Below, piece after piece: positions 51,061 to 60,336 of a stretch of 64,000 nt of DNA. The notes beneath the pieces were generated by a model, which was not told the DNA's origin, did no database searches, and saw only the letters and a program-made list of their open reading frames with translations. Each line of letters begins with the position of its first letter. Positions within the stretch are counted from its first letter, which is position 1. Source of the stretch: JALZHR01 sp036388475 (GTDB taxonomy: Bacteria; Acidobacteriota; Blastocatellia; Pyrinomonadales; Pyrinomonadaceae); contig DASVRT010000074.1 of the NCBI GenBank assembly GCA_036388475.1, forward strand, positions 97,563 to 161,562, read 5' to 3'. The translations under genes and the position numbers were made by a program.

Positions 51061-52287
51061 GTGTCAATAATCAAGCCTTTTCGTGCTTTGCGCCCCGTCA
51101 GGGAAAAAGCAGAGCAGGTTTCCTGTGTGCCTTACGACGTTATCAATCCGGCGGAGCTGCACGCGCTTATTGAAAACAATCCGCTCAGTTTTCTGCGCGT
51201 GACGCGCGCCGAAGCGGAACTGGACGCCGCGGCGGAAACCGAAGAATCGCTCGCGCTGGCACGGCAAAATCTGCAAAAACTGATTGACGAAAAAGTTTTT
51301 GTGCAGGAAGCGGAGCCGGCGCTGTATGTTTATCGCCTGTCGGACGGCGCGCAGACGCAGACCGGCGTCGTCGCCTGCTGCTCGCTCGACGAATACGAAA
51401 AAGGTTTTATCAAAAAACACGAAAAAACGCGCGAAGACAAAGTTCAGGACCGAACCGAGCACATTCTCGCCCTGCGCGCGCAGACCGGCTTGATATTTTT
51501 TACTTTTCGCGGCGCTGAGGCGATTGCCGCTTTGATTGCGAAAACCGTTAAGGGCGAGCCGCTTTACGATTTCGGCTGCCCGCAGCAAATCTCCAACACA
51601 ATCTGGAAAGTTCCCGAACGGGCAACGGCTGATTTCGTCGCCGCTTTCTCGGAAGTGCCGACGCTGTATGTCGCCGACGGTCATCATCGCCTTGAAGCCG
51701 CCGCGCGCGCCCGCTGCATTCTGCAAGCCGAAAATCCGAATCACACCGGCGCGGAAGATTATAATTTCGTGATGGCGGGAATTTTCCCGGCGGAAGATTT
51801 GCAGATTTTGCCGTATAACCGCGTCGTGCGCGATTTAAACGGACTCGACGAAGAAGAATTTCTGGAACGCCTGCGCGAAAATTTCGTCATTGTTGACGCC
51901 GGAAAACCGACGCCGGAAAACCGGAACGAATTTTGTATGTATCTCGGAGGCGGCTGGCGCAAGCTGATTTTCAGCGTCAATTTCGTCCGCGCGCCCGACC
52001 CCGTCGATGCGCTCGATGTCAGCATTTTGCAGAATTATATTTTAAAAACGATTCTCGGAATCGAAGACATTCGCACCGATAAACGCGTCGATTTTGTCGG
52101 CGGCATTCGCGGCACGGCGGAGTTGGAAAGATTGGTCGACACGGGCGAATTTAAAATCGCTTTTTCGCTGTTTCCGACGACCGTCGAAGATTTGTTTCAG
52201 GTTTCCGACAGGGATGAAATTATGCCGCCGAAATCGACGTGGTTCGAGCCGAAATTAAGAGACGGTCTTTTGATTCATTTGATTTAG
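51061..52287 (+). CDS. DUF1015 family protein
   Basis: 408-residue cytosolic protein of the DUF1015 family (SerC-linked or HipA-like annotations exist, but no proven activity). Diagnostic parts are FRALRPV at the N-terminus, VPYDVINPAE, SFLRVTRAE, IKKHEKTREDKVQDR, ADGHHRLEAA and a C-terminal MPPKSTWFEPKLRDGL. The start is GTG at 51061, with AGGAG 10 bases upstream. Distant in this window from serC (61251), although the two are often neighbours elsewhere. Confidence 0.88.
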   Translation: MSIIKPFRALRPVREKAEQVSCVPYDVINPAELHALIENNPLSFLRVTRAEAELDAAAETEESLALARQNLQKLIDEKVFVQEAEPALYVYRLSDGAQTQTGVVACCSLDEYEKGFIKKHEKTREDKVQDRTEHILALRAQTGLIFFTFRGAEAIAALIAKTVKGEPLYDFGCPQQISNTIWKVPERATADFVAAFSEVPTLYVADGHHRLEAAARARCILQAENPNHTGAEDYNFVMAGIFPAEDLQILPYNRVVRDLNGLDEEEFLERLRENFVIVDAGKPTPENRNEFCMYLGGGWRKLIFSVNFVRAPDPVDALDVSILQNYILKTILGIEDIRTDKRVDFVGGIRGTAELERLVDTGEFKIAFSLFPTTVEDLFQVSDRDEIMPPKSTWFEPKLRDGLLIHLI

Positions 52288-52297
52288 GAGAGATTAA

Positions 52298-52409
52298 AAC
52301 AGGATGGACAGGATTTACAGGCTAGATTGTTTTTCAATTCAACGTCCGAGTTTTATTCAGAACTTTCGAATAAAAAAGTTTTCATCCTGTAAATCCTGTC
52401 CATCCTGTT
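52298..52409. repeat. Perfect 24-bp inverted repeat (ACAGGATGGACAGG word)
   Basis: Arms 52298-52321 and 52386-52409 are exact complements built from CAGGATG/ACAGGATTTACAGG. The same word family forms the element at 58226-58304. Confidence 0.88.
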
Positions 52410-52425
52410 AATATTTAATTAACAT

Positions 52426-53664
52426 TTAACTCGGCGAAATAAGTTTCTGAATCTGCGCTCGAATCTTTGCATTCCTTTCATTTTCTAAAAGGCTTTTTAA
52501 AATCGGCTCGTAAAATCTGCCGTGTTTCTGCAAATTCTTTTGCGCTTCTGCGCGAACTTCCGCCGACTCGGATTTCAAAAGCCCGACCTGTTTTCGCACG
52601 TCCTGTTCCATTTCCGGCGTGATGATTTCGGTGCGCCCGACTAAAACCCTGACGATTTCTTTCGGCTTCGGCTCGACGCGCAAAGGCAAAATTTCGTCCG
52701 TCGCCCCGGTCGGCAAAATGTAGAAAACGCGCAAGCCTTCTTCAAACCAACTGTCCTGCCAGGTTTTTATCATCGCTTTGGCTTCTTTCGCGTAAAGACC
52801 TTCGGCAACCAGAACTTTTTCCAGCTCGATTAAAACTTTATCGAGCGTCTGCGAAGTTTCGGGACGCTCGACGACCGATTGTTTAGCGAGCGACGCGACA
52901 AACCGGAAACCGATTTTTCCGCCGCGATTTTCAAAGACGACGAGATTTTTCATCTCGCTCGCGCCGTTGTTGACCAGAGTGATTTTTCCATTATTCAATC
53001 TCACGCTCAAAGGCAGACCGAAATCGCCGACGCCTCGATAAAACAAAAACTTTTCCTTTTCGATTTTGGTTTTATCGGCATTGCAGACCTGAACCGGAAC
53101 GGCGTCGGTTTCGCGCGCCGGGTAATAATGGCTGTATGAAACCTCGCGCAGATAATCCGGTTTCTCATTGGGCAGAAGCTTAATCGTTCCCCAATTAATG
53201 CCGCTCCGCGCATTTCTGGCGGTCTGTCCTTTCGCAAAATGACCGTTGACGACGCTCGCCTGCGGATACCATTCGGTGATTTGCCCGCGCGGAAAATCGA
53301 CGTTGACGGAAACTTCCGTTTCCCTTTCCGTATAAAAATAAATCACGGGCGTTTCCATCCGCACTTTGGCGACGACGTGACCTTTCCGGCTGGCTTCGAA
53401 CTTTGAGCCGTAAGTTTGCCGGTAACCGTTTTCGCTCGCGCCGGTATAAACGAATTTCGGCAAGTCGGACGCGGCGTTCAAGGGTCGCCAGTCAAGCGCC
53501 ACGCCGTTTTTTCCGGCAATCGAGGTGAATGTTCCCCATTCGTGAACAACCAAATCATTCGGCGAAGGCGTCGCTTCCGCTTTCTTCGCCGCGCCGAAAT
53601 CGAGGAGAGTTAAAGCTAAAGCCAGATAACCGGCGACGGTTAAAACAAATAAACTGCGTTTCAT
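52426..53664 (-). CDS. Secreted conserved hypothetical protein (VVHEWGTFTS family)
   Basis: 412-residue exported protein; signal peptide 1-31. The mature N-terminus has LVVHEWGTFTSIAGKNG, a motif I have seen in Acidobacteria and Planctomycetes proteins without a known role. The middle is beta-rich (VAKVRMETPVIYFYTERE, TEVSVNVDFPRGQITEWYP). The C-terminal ~60 residues are helical HEAT-like (VRKQVGLLKSESAEVRAEA). Could be an envelope or enzyme-accessory protein; no catalytic motif recognised. Confidence 0.7.
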   Translation of the reverse strand: MKRSLFVLTVAGYLALALTLLDFGAAKKAEATPSPNDLVVHEWGTFTSIAGKNGVALDWRPLNAASDLPKFVYTGASENGYRQTYGSKFEASRKGHVVAKVRMETPVIYFYTERETEVSVNVDFPRGQITEWYPQASVVNGHFAKGQTARNARSGINWGTIKLLPNEKPDYLREVSYSHYYPARETDAVPVQVCNADKTKIEKEKFLFYRGVGDFGLPLSVRLNNGKITLVNNGASEMKNLVVFENRGGKIGFRFVASLAKQSVVERPETSQTLDKVLIELEKVLVAEGLYAKEAKAMIKTWQDSWFEEGLRVFYILPTGATDEILPLRVEPKPKEIVRVLVGRTEIITPEMEQDVRKQVGLLKSESAEVRAEAQKNLQKHGRFYEPILKSLLENERNAKIRAQIQKLISPS

Positions 53665-53684
53665 ATTTTTCTCCCGCTTTTTTT

Positions 53685-53827
53685 GCCGCCGAAGAGCACG
53701 GAGAACTCAGAAAAGAAATTAACCGGGATAAAACAAAAAGGTTTTCAATTATTTCTGTATCTCCTTCATCCGCTTCATCCCCGGTTGATTCTTTTCAAAA
53801 ATCTCTCTCTCCGTATCCTTCGGTGGC
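53685..53827. repeat. Imperfect long inverted repeat
   Basis: The left arm from 53685 (GCCGCCGAAGAGCACGGAGA) and the right arm ending 53827 pair imperfectly over about 45 bases, including AACCGGG with CCCGGTT. Confidence 0.6.
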
Positions 53828-53834
53828 TGAATTC

Positions 53835-55199
53835 TTATTCAAACCAGACGTTTTCAATTTCCTTCCACCAGCCGTCGAGCATTTTTTTATCCAGTCGCAG
53901 GACGCCCGCGCGCGTGACGCCGGCGGGCGGTTTGACGTAATTGGCGAGCGCGTCGAAAACCTTTTCGCGCTCGTTTTTCGGCACGCGCGAAAGCAGATGC
54001 CAGAGCGTCAGCGAATCATACAAGCCGGATTCTTTAATAATCGTTTGCAGCGCCGCGCTGCCGCCGTTTTCAAAATCGAAGCGCTGAATCGCTTTTTGAA
54101 ATTCAAGCGAGGCGTCATCCGAAAAAGGCGTTCCCAGACCGCGCCCGCGCCGCGTAAAACAAATCGCGCCCGCCGGCACGATTGATTCGCGCCCGCCGCG
54201 CTCCAGCGCGACAAAACCGGCGGTCACGTGCAGTTTGCTGCCGCCGTCCCGGTCGACTTCGAGCGTGTATTCGCAGCCCAAATCGACCGCCACCGCCGAC
54301 GGCGTATCGACGATAAAAAGCCGCGGCGGCGCGAGAATTTTCGCCTTCATCAAACCGCGTTCGAGCGAAAGACGATGCTCGGTCGCCTGCGTTTTGACGA
54401 GCTGCACGCGCGAATTCGGCGCAATTTCGACCTGTCCGATATTTGAAACCTGCACGCGCGCGCGCGAATTCGCGTCGGTTTCCAGAAATTGCCCGACCGC
54501 CAGCTTTCCGTTTTCGCCAATCGCTTCATTTCCCGCCGTCGGCTTTCCGGCAATCGTCTCGACATTCCACGAGGGCAAATTATTTTCGGCGATAATCGTT
54601 TCTCTCGGATTGATAATCGTTTTATTCGGAACAATTTCCGGTAAAGCCGGAACGTTCGAATTTGAATTTTCAGGCTGAATTTGAACGTTCAAATTTGCGT
54701 CCGGCGAAATAATATTTGAATTCGGATTCGACGAGATTTGCGCGCCGTTATTTGAATTCGTCAAAGTTTCGTCCGGTGTTAAAACAATTTGCGGCGTTTC
54801 GACCTTAACGGTTTGATTCGACGCCGGTTCATTTTTCACAACTTCCGGCGATTCGTTTTTCGGCAAACCGAAATAGACGGCTGCCGCCAAACCCAAACCA
54901 ATCAACAAAGCCGCCGCCGCCGTCAGCAAACCGCGCGCGCCGAAAAACGAAAAAGCCGGAATCAAAGAAACCCGCGGCTGCCGCTTTCCGTCCAGAGCGT
55001 TTTCGATTTCGTTCCACAAATTTTCGGGCGCGTCGCCGCGTTTTAGATGACTTGCCAGCGCCACGCCGAGCTTTATCCGGTCGTGTTCATCGCGGCATTT
55101 TTCGCACTGCAAAAGATGCTCGGCAATTGCCTGCCGCTGTTCTTTCGGCAGTTCGTGATTGAGGTATGCGGAAAGTTTTTCCTGTATGTGTTTTTGCAT
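53835..55199 (-). CDS. FecR-domain anti-sigma factor with zinc-finger N-terminus
   Basis: 454-residue single-pass protein. Start at 55199 (MQKHIQEKLSAYLNHEL). The N-terminal zf-HC2 type motif is HLLQCEKCRDEH. The transmembrane helix is at about 88-108 (LLTAAAALLIGLGLAAAVYF). A long Asn/Pro-rich linker leads to a FecR domain (VQVSNIGQVEIAPNSRVQLV, FIVDTPSAVAVDLGCEYTLEV). It should hold the ECF sigma factor encoded just upstream (55343-55915). Unlike typical FecR systems there is no TonB receptor adjacent. The C-terminal ~90 residues are of unknown fold. Confidence 0.82.
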   Translation of the reverse strand: MQKHIQEKLSAYLNHELPKEQRQAIAEHLLQCEKCRDEHDRIKLGVALASHLKRGDAPENLWNEIENALDGKRQPRVSLIPAFSFFGARGLLTAAAALLIGLGLAAAVYFGLPKNESPEVVKNEPASNQTVKVETPQIVLTPDETLTNSNNGAQISSNPNSNIISPDANLNVQIQPENSNSNVPALPEIVPNKTIINPRETIIAENNLPSWNVETIAGKPTAGNEAIGENGKLAVGQFLETDANSRARVQVSNIGQVEIAPNSRVQLVKTQATEHRLSLERGLMKAKILAPPRLFIVDTPSAVAVDLGCEYTLEVDRDGGSKLHVTAGFVALERGGRESIVPAGAICFTRRGRGLGTPFSDDASLEFQKAIQRFDFENGGSAALQTIIKESGLYDSLTLWHLLSRVPKNEREKVFDALANYVKPPAGVTRAGVLRLDKKMLDGWWKEIENVWFE

Positions 55200-55208
55200 T
55201 TTTACTAC

Positions 55209-55335
55209 TTTTTCACCACAAAGACACAAAGGACACGGTGAAAAGCCAAACAAAGTTTGAGAAATCACGTTTATTTATATGCATCTGCGTTTTCATAGTC
55301 TTAAAAATCTTTGTGTTCTTTGTGTCTTTGTGTCG
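55209..55335. repeat. Inverted repeat of CACAAAGA words
   Basis: CACAAAGACACAAAGG (from 55209) faces CTTTGTGTTCTTTGTGTC (to 55335), imperfect, in the sigma/anti-sigma interval. Confidence 0.7.
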
Positions 55336-55342
55336 GAAATTC

Positions 55343-55915
55343 TTAAATTTCACCTTTCAAGTGTCCCAATTTTCCAGCCAGCATCCGGTGCCCGCGATTC
55401 AGGCGCGAGGCGACCGTGCCGCTCGAACAATCCAGAATTTTGGCGATTTCTTCATACGAAAGACCTTCGACGTATTTCAGCAGAATCGGCAGGCGAAATT
55501 TGGGTTTCAATTCAGCGACCGCCTTCTGCACTTCGTCGCAGATTTCCCGCCGGTAAACTTTTTCGTCCTGGGTTCGTTTCACGCCGAACGCTCCTAGAAA
55601 ATCCGTCAGCGAAAGCAGCGGGCGCGCTTTTCGCGCTTCGTCCAGACAAGCGTTGACCGTGATGCGATAAAGCCACGTGGTAAATTCCGATTGCTCTCGA
55701 AATTCATTGACGCGCCCGAAAATTTTCAAAAAAACCTGCTGCGTGATGTCTTTCGCCAATTCTTCGTCGCCGCCGAAAAAGTTTAAAGCGACCGAAAAAA
55801 CGCGTTTTTGATGCTGGACGTAGAGCGATTCGAAAGCCCCGCGGTCGCCGCTGCGGCAAGCCGCGAGCAATTCCTGTTCGGTTCGGTTTTCGGTCATCAA
55901 GGCGAATCGCTCCAT
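55343..55915 (-). CDS. ECF RNA polymerase sigma factor
   Basis: 190-residue sigma-E-like factor. Region 2 includes DITQQVFLKIFGRVNEFREQSEFTTWLYRI-type sequence around 50-85; region 4 contains LPILLKYVEGLSYEEIAKILDCSSGTVASRLNRGHRML. ATG 55915 is used; ATG 55897 is possible. The anti-sigma gene at 53835-55199 lies 144 bases downstream, across a CACAAAGA repeat. The frame extends far upstream without a start that avoids the Kelch gene. Confidence 0.88.
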   Translation of the reverse strand: MERFALMTENRTEQELLAACRSGDRGAFESLYVQHQKRVFSVALNFFGGDEELAKDITQQVFLKIFGRVNEFREQSEFTTWLYRITVNACLDEARKARPLLSLTDFLGAFGVKRTQDEKVYRREICDEVQKAVAELKPKFRLPILLKYVEGLSYEEIAKILDCSSGTVASRLNRGHRMLAGKLGHLKGEI

Positions 55916-55932
55916 TTCGATTTTCAAAGATT

Positions 55933-56916
55933 CTACTCCGTTTTTCTGCTCATCGCCCAAACGTCGTTGCTGTAAACGAATACCGGCTCGCCGTTTTTCA
56001 TATGCGAATATTTGCCGCCCGTCATAAATAGCTTGTCGTTGAAGACCCAAACGGCAACCGCGCCGCGCGGCGACCACGGAGCGGATTCTTCGCGCCACGT
56101 AATGGCGTCGTCCGACACGAGAGACGACCGCGCAAAATTGCCGTCATTGCGGTTTGCGCCGATAAGCCACAGTTTATTGTCGAAAACTATCGGCGTTCCC
56201 ATGACGGAGATTTCCGCTTTAGCAGTCTCCGGCGTCCATTTAACGCCGTCGGTTGACGACCAGACTTCTTTGTTTGAGTTCGGATTATCGTTCTTCATCC
56301 CGTCGATTACGCCGCCGCCGAGCATCCAGATTCGGTTTTTAAATTCGACGAGAACTCCCGCGTTGCGCGGACTCCACGCGGCGTGTTCGGAAACGCGCGT
56401 CCAGCGCACGCCGTCCGCCGAATTCCATATGTCGTTGTGATAATTTTTTCCGTCGTAGCCGCCCATCAGCCAGATTTTTCCGCCGAAAACAATCGAGCCG
56501 TAAAAAACGCGGTCGGGAAGTTCGGATTTTTCAGCCAGCGTTTCCCATTTTTTGAAATCGGTCGTCCGCCGAACCGTCGAACCGAATCGGATGCCGGCGG
56601 CATAATTGCCTTGATTTTGTCCGAGCGCGTAGATGGCGTTGTTAAATTGAATGTATCTCGCTTCATACGCATCACGCTTAACGGACGGCAAATCGGTTTT
56701 CGTCCAGTTTATGCCGTCGGCGGAATTCCAAACCGCTTCGTGATGAAAGGCAAACATCTTTTCATTCGCCACAAAAACCGGAAAGCCGTAGCCCTGCGGA
56801 TAAGCGGCGCTGCCGGTTATTTCATTCCAAACGTAGCTGTTTTTATTTGAATGACAAGCTGCCGCCGACCCGCAGAAACAAACGATTATAAATAAGAAAC
56901 TAATGAGTTTATGCAT
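55933..56916 (-). CDS. Kelch-repeat secreted protein
   Basis: 327-residue exported beta-propeller. Signal peptide 1-20; Cys21 (SAAACHS) could make it a lipoprotein. Four or more Kelch-like blades are visible: SIVFGGKIWLMGGYDG, FKNRIWMLGGGVIDG, IVFDNKLWLIGANRN, WVFNDKLFMTGGKYS, each with [ST]xDGVxW between blades. Binding function unknown. It lies 17 bases upstream of the sigma gene on the same strand, so might share the transcript. Confidence 0.8.
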   Translation of the reverse strand: MHKLISFLFIIVCFCGSAAACHSNKNSYVWNEITGSAAYPQGYGFPVFVANEKMFAFHHEAVWNSADGINWTKTDLPSVKRDAYEARYIQFNNAIYALGQNQGNYAAGIRFGSTVRRTTDFKKWETLAEKSELPDRVFYGSIVFGGKIWLMGGYDGKNYHNDIWNSADGVRWTRVSEHAAWSPRNAGVLVEFKNRIWMLGGGVIDGMKNDNPNSNKEVWSSTDGVKWTPETAKAEISVMGTPIVFDNKLWLIGANRNDGNFARSSLVSDDAITWREESAPWSPRGAVAVWVFNDKLFMTGGKYSHMKNGEPVFVYSNDVWAMSRKTE

Positions 56917-56928
56917 ATTTTCTGCAAA

Positions 56929-57597
56929 TCAAACTTTCCAGAGCTGAATATCTCTTGTGCCGCGCAAAATGCCGTCCGCACCTTTTTCAAGCTTCAGAAT
57001 CGGGTTGAAACCGCCTTTTTTTCCCGCCTGATTTCGTTCCTGCGCGGAAATAAGCTGGTCGCCTTCAAACAAAATCGAATCAATCCAGTCTTCCTTAAAG
57101 TTTTTTCCCGTAATCGTCATATGAACGTGCGCGGAAAATTTTCTGACCGGATAAATTGCCGGCTTGATTGAGCCGAATTCATAACGCCCGCGCGCGTCGG
57201 TCAGCAGCCAGCCTTGAAAATGTCCGTGTTTAGGCTCGCCTTTTCCTCTGCCGTAATAGCCTTCGCTATCGGTGTGATAAAAATAAATCAGGACGTTCGG
57301 CGCAAGCGTTTTGCCGTCGGATTGATAAACCGTTCCGGAAATAATCATCGGTTCGTCGCGGTCGGATTTTTTCGCCAGAGCGGTTTTCCGCGAAACATTG
57401 TCGGGCGCGCCAATCGCGCCCATTCCCTCTGTGCCGGCGGGCGCGGCGTTTTTCTTTATCAGGCTCAACAATTCATTTTCGCTTTTTTGCGCCAGCGCGT
57501 TGCCTTTGCAATTAATTAAAAGCGGGAAGGCGAGGGCGGCGAGCGATGCCTGTTTTAAAAAACCGCGGCGGCTTTCAGTTCGTTTAATTCGATTCAT
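56929..57597 (-). CDS. Tat-exported intradiol dioxygenase-like protein
   Basis: 222-residue protein with a twin-arginine signal (RRGFLKQASLA, 10-20) and a hydrophobic segment. The mature part resembles intradiol ring-cleavage dioxygenases: PMIISGTVYQSDGKTLAPNVLIYFYHTDSEG-type start (LAPNVLIYFYHTDSEGYY), GWLLTDARGRYEF, and AHVHMTITG. The usual Tyr/His Fe(III) ligands can only partly be matched (YY, HVH), so it may be a carboxypeptidase-like relative with no dioxygenase activity. Twelve bases separate it from the Kelch gene; likely same transcript. Confidence 0.7.
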   Translation of the reverse strand: MNRIKRTESRRGFLKQASLAALAFPLLINCKGNALAQKSENELLSLIKKNAAPAGTEGMGAIGAPDNVSRKTALAKKSDRDEPMIISGTVYQSDGKTLAPNVLIYFYHTDSEGYYGRGKGEPKHGHFQGWLLTDARGRYEFGSIKPAIYPVRKFSAHVHMTITGKNFKEDWIDSILFEGDQLISAQERNQAGKKGGFNPILKLEKGADGILRGTRDIQLWKV

Positions 57598-57725
57598 TTT
57601 CTGCTCCTTTTAAATCGCTTTCTCAAACATTAGACGAAGCGCGGCAAATTTTTCTTCCATTTATTTTTTAAAATTTGTGAGCCGCCGCAAATTGCCTTAT
57701 GATTTCCAATGTATTTTTCTTTCCT

Positions 57726-58250
57726 ATGCTTGAAACCGAAAGACTCATCCTGCGCCGCTTCGACGAAAACGATACGGACGCGGTTTTCGCCTTGCGAAGC
57801 GATGCCGAAATGATGCGTTTTATCCGCGCGCCGCAAAAGCGTCCGGAAAGCGTCAACTGGCTGAAGCTGGTTTCGAGCCTCTGGGAAACCGAAAAAATAG
57901 GCTTCTGCGCCGTCATCGAAAAAGCTTCGGGCGCGCTTATCGGCTGGTGCGGTCTGTGGCGTTTAAAGGAAACGGGCGAAACCGAAATCGGCTACGCGAT
58001 TGCCGGAGGATTTCAGGGCAAAGGTTTGGCGAGCGAAGCCGCCGCGGCGTTTCTGGCTTATGGCTTCGAAACGCTGAAACTTGATAAAATCGTCGCCGTC
58101 GCCGCGCCCGAAAACGCCGCTTCGCGCCGCGTGATGGGAAAACTGGGAATGAAGTTTGATTACAACGGCGAATTTTACGGGCGCGATTTGGTTCATTATT
58201 CAATTACTAAAGAAAAATTTAAACCGGATAGACAGGATTTACAGGATTAA
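57726..58250 (+). CDS. GNAT N-acetyltransferase, copy 1
   Basis: 174-residue RimJ/RimL-like acetyltransferase. Start at ATG 57726 (MLETERLILRRF); an upstream in-frame start is less likely. Motif A region: IGYAIAGGFQGKGLASEAA (acetyl-CoA loop), and ENAASRRVMGKLGM. The protein ends KPDRQDLQD, residues encoded by the intergenic ACAGGATTTACAGG repeat, so the element has extended the C-terminus. A second similar gene follows at 58317. Substrate unknown. Confidence 0.85.
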   Translation: MLETERLILRRFDENDTDAVFALRSDAEMMRFIRAPQKRPESVNWLKLVSSLWETEKIGFCAVIEKASGALIGWCGLWRLKETGETEIGYAIAGGFQGKGLASEAAAAFLAYGFETLKLDKIVAVAAPENAASRRVMGKLGMKFDYNGEFYGRDLVHYSITKEKFKPDRQDLQD

Positions 58251-58304
58251 AAATGCGGAAATCGAGTTGAATAATTTCTTCTATCCTGTAAATCCTGTCT
58301 ATCC
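58226..58304. repeat. Perfect 22-bp inverted repeat (GACAGGATTTACAGG word)
   Basis: Arms 58226-58247 and 58283-58304 are exact complements, between the two GNAT genes. The left arm overlaps the 3' end of copy 1. Same word family as 52298-52409. Confidence 0.88.
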
Positions 58305-58316
58305 CGTTAATTATTT

Positions 58317-58838
58317 ATGTTAGAAACCGAAAGATTGATTCTGCGTAAAATTACGCCCGCGGATTTGGATGCGCTTATCGAAACGCGCTCGGAAGAAGAG
58401 GTTATCAAATATCTCGGCGGGCGGCGTATGCAAAATCCCGAAGCCATCGCCGCGCGAATGCGGTTTTATATGGATTGCCACGAAAAATACGGCTTCGGAA
58501 TGTGTATGATGATTTGGAAGGAAACGGGCGAGATAATCGGCTGGAGCGGTCTTCAACCTCTGGAAGAAACCGGCGAAATCGAAGTCGGCTACGGGATGAA
58601 AAAAGAATTCTGGCGCCGCGGCATCGGCTACGAATGCGCGATGGCGTGGCTTCGCTACGGTTTTGAAAACACCGGCGCGGAGAGAATCGTCGCCCTCGCC
58701 GACCCCGAAAATACCGGCTCGCGGCGCATTATGGAAAAATGCGGAATGCATTATGAGAAAAATATGATGCATTTCGGAATGGACTGCGTCGTTTACGCGA
58801 TTACGAAAGATGAATTTTTGAGGAGTTCCGGAAAATGA
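58317..58838 (+). CDS. GNAT N-acetyltransferase, copy 2
   Basis: 173-residue paralog of the preceding gene, beginning with the same MLETERLILR. Acetyl-CoA loop: VGYGMKKEFWRRGIGYECAMAW; later ENTGSRRIMEKCGM. Two clustered Met/Cys residues (MCMMIW) are unusual. It overlaps the next gene by four bases (ATGA), so translation is coupled. Substrate unknown; RimJ-like peptide N-termini or small amines are possible. Confidence 0.85.
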   Translation: MLETERLILRKITPADLDALIETRSEEEVIKYLGGRRMQNPEAIAARMRFYMDCHEKYGFGMCMMIWKETGEIIGWSGLQPLEETGEIEVGYGMKKEFWRRGIGYECAMAWLRYGFENTGAERIVALADPENTGSRRIMEKCGMHYEKNMMHFGMDCVVYAITKDEFLRSSGK

Positions 58839-59698
58839 AAAGATTAAATTTCACCTGGCTTTTGCTGGTTTTGTGTTTTGCCGCTTCTTCTGCTTTGGCG
58901 CAGGCAGAAAAGCAAGCTTTGAAAAGCAAATTCGCCGACATCCAAGGCGTGAAAGTTCATTACAACGACGTCGGCAAGGGCAAAAACGCGCTCGTCTTCG
59001 TTCACGGCTGGACGTGCAGCGCGGATTTCTGGCGGCAGAGCGTCAATGAATTTCCGAATTATCGCGTCATCGCCGTCGATTTGCCCGGACACGGAATCAG
59101 CGACAAACCGCAAACGGATTACTCGATGGAATATTTCGCTAAATCAGTCGAAGCCGTTTTGAAAGACGCCGGAATCAAAAAAGCCGTGCTCGTCGGGCAC
59201 AGTATGGGAACGCCGGTTATCCGCCAGTTCTACCGTCTTTATCCCGAAAAAACTCTGGGCTTGGTCATTGTTGACGGCGCGCTGCGCCCGATGGGAACGA
59301 AGCGGCAGGAACAGCAATATATGGCTTTTCTGCGCGCCGATTACAAGGCAAACGCGCCGAAAATGGTTGACGGAATGCTTCAACCGATTAACGACGAAAA
59401 GCTCAAACAGGAAATTCGCTCGGCAATGCTCGCCACGCCCGAACACGTCGCCATCAGCGCGATGGCGGGAATGACGGACGAAAAAATCTGGACGAACGAC
59501 AAAATCAACGTTCCCGTGCTGGCGATAATGGCGGAATCGCCCGCGTGGAAGCCGGACACGGCGGAGTTTTATCGCACGATTGCGCCGAATCTGACTTTTA
59601 TAATGTGGGCGGGCTTGAGCCATTTTCTGATGATGGAACGTCCACTGATTTTCAACCAGGCGGTACGGCTTTTCGTCGAGAAAAATAAATTGCTTTAA
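58835..59698 (+). CDS. Secreted alpha/beta hydrolase
   Basis: 287-residue hydrolase with a signal peptide (1-22, ending LAQ). Core motifs: VFVHGWTCSADFW (oxyanion region), the nucleophile S123 in VGHSMG, and a C-terminal His in GLSHFLMMERP; VDLPGHGISDKP is typical. Possibly an esterase or lactonase in the periplasm. ATGA overlap with the GNAT gene suggests coupling. Confidence 0.87.
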   Translation: MKRLNFTWLLLVLCFAASSALAQAEKQALKSKFADIQGVKVHYNDVGKGKNALVFVHGWTCSADFWRQSVNEFPNYRVIAVDLPGHGISDKPQTDYSMEYFAKSVEAVLKDAGIKKAVLVGHSMGTPVIRQFYRLYPEKTLGLVIVDGALRPMGTKRQEQQYMAFLRADYKANAPKMVDGMLQPINDEKLKQEIRSAMLATPEHVAISAMAGMTDEKIWTNDKINVPVLAIMAESPAWKPDTAEFYRTIAPNLTFIMWAGLSHFLMMERPLIFNQAVRLFVEKNKLL

Positions 59699-59808
59699 AA
59701 ACAGGACGCCGATTGTTTAAGATAGATGAGGATTATTTAGGATAAATGCGAATAAAATCCCGACTAATCTTCTTCAATCCTAAAAAACCCGCGTCCTATT
59801 TTTTCCAA

Positions 59809-60336
59809 ATGCAAAGAGACACAGCCAAAACAATCAGCGCCGCCGTTGCCGCAATTTATTTTCTCTGGTGCGCTTACGACCCGTCGAAAGCCGTTTTTCC
59901 GCATCTCGTTCACACGCCGATTCACGAAGCCGGACACGTTTTATTTCGCCTTTTCGGCGAATTTATGGGCGTTGCGGGCGGCTCGCTGTTGCAGGTCGTC
60001 GTGCCGGTTGTATTTTTCGGTTATTTCGTCTATCACCGGAAACCTTTTTCGGCTTCGACGGTTTTGTTCTGGGTCGGGCAGAGCATCACGGACGTTTACG
60101 TTTACGCGGGCGACGCGGCGGTGATGCAGCTTCCTTTGTTAAGCGGCTTGACCGGCGCGGAAGGCGGTTTTCACGATTGGAATTATTTATTGACGGAAAC
60201 CGGCTTGCTCGGGTCTACGCCGGTTATCGCAAAAATAATCCGTTTGACCGGAACGTTGATAATTTTTGCGGCAATTATCGGCTCGTTTTTGTATGCTGTT
60301 AAAGGCGAAGAAATTTTAACGGACACGGATTTATGA
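59809..60336 (+). CDS. HEAGH-motif membrane protein (M50-like)
   Basis: 175-residue membrane protein. Start at 59809 (MQRDTAKTIS) is favoured over 59746, which begins in repeat-like sequence. An H39-E-A-G-H43 metal-binding motif sits in the second half of the first hydrophobic region, followed by helices at about 50-75, 85-105 and 145-170. The layout resembles small site-2-protease-type M50 peptidases or metal-dependent membrane proteins, but the second metal-ligand motif is not obvious. Overlaps the SDR gene by four bases (ATGA). Confidence 0.6.
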   Translation: MQRDTAKTISAAVAAIYFLWCAYDPSKAVFPHLVHTPIHEAGHVLFRLFGEFMGVAGGSLLQVVVPVVFFGYFVYHRKPFSASTVLFWVGQSITDVYVYAGDAAVMQLPLLSGLTGAEGGFHDWNYLLTETGLLGSTPVIAKIIRLTGTLIIFAAIIGSFLYAVKGEEILTDTDL

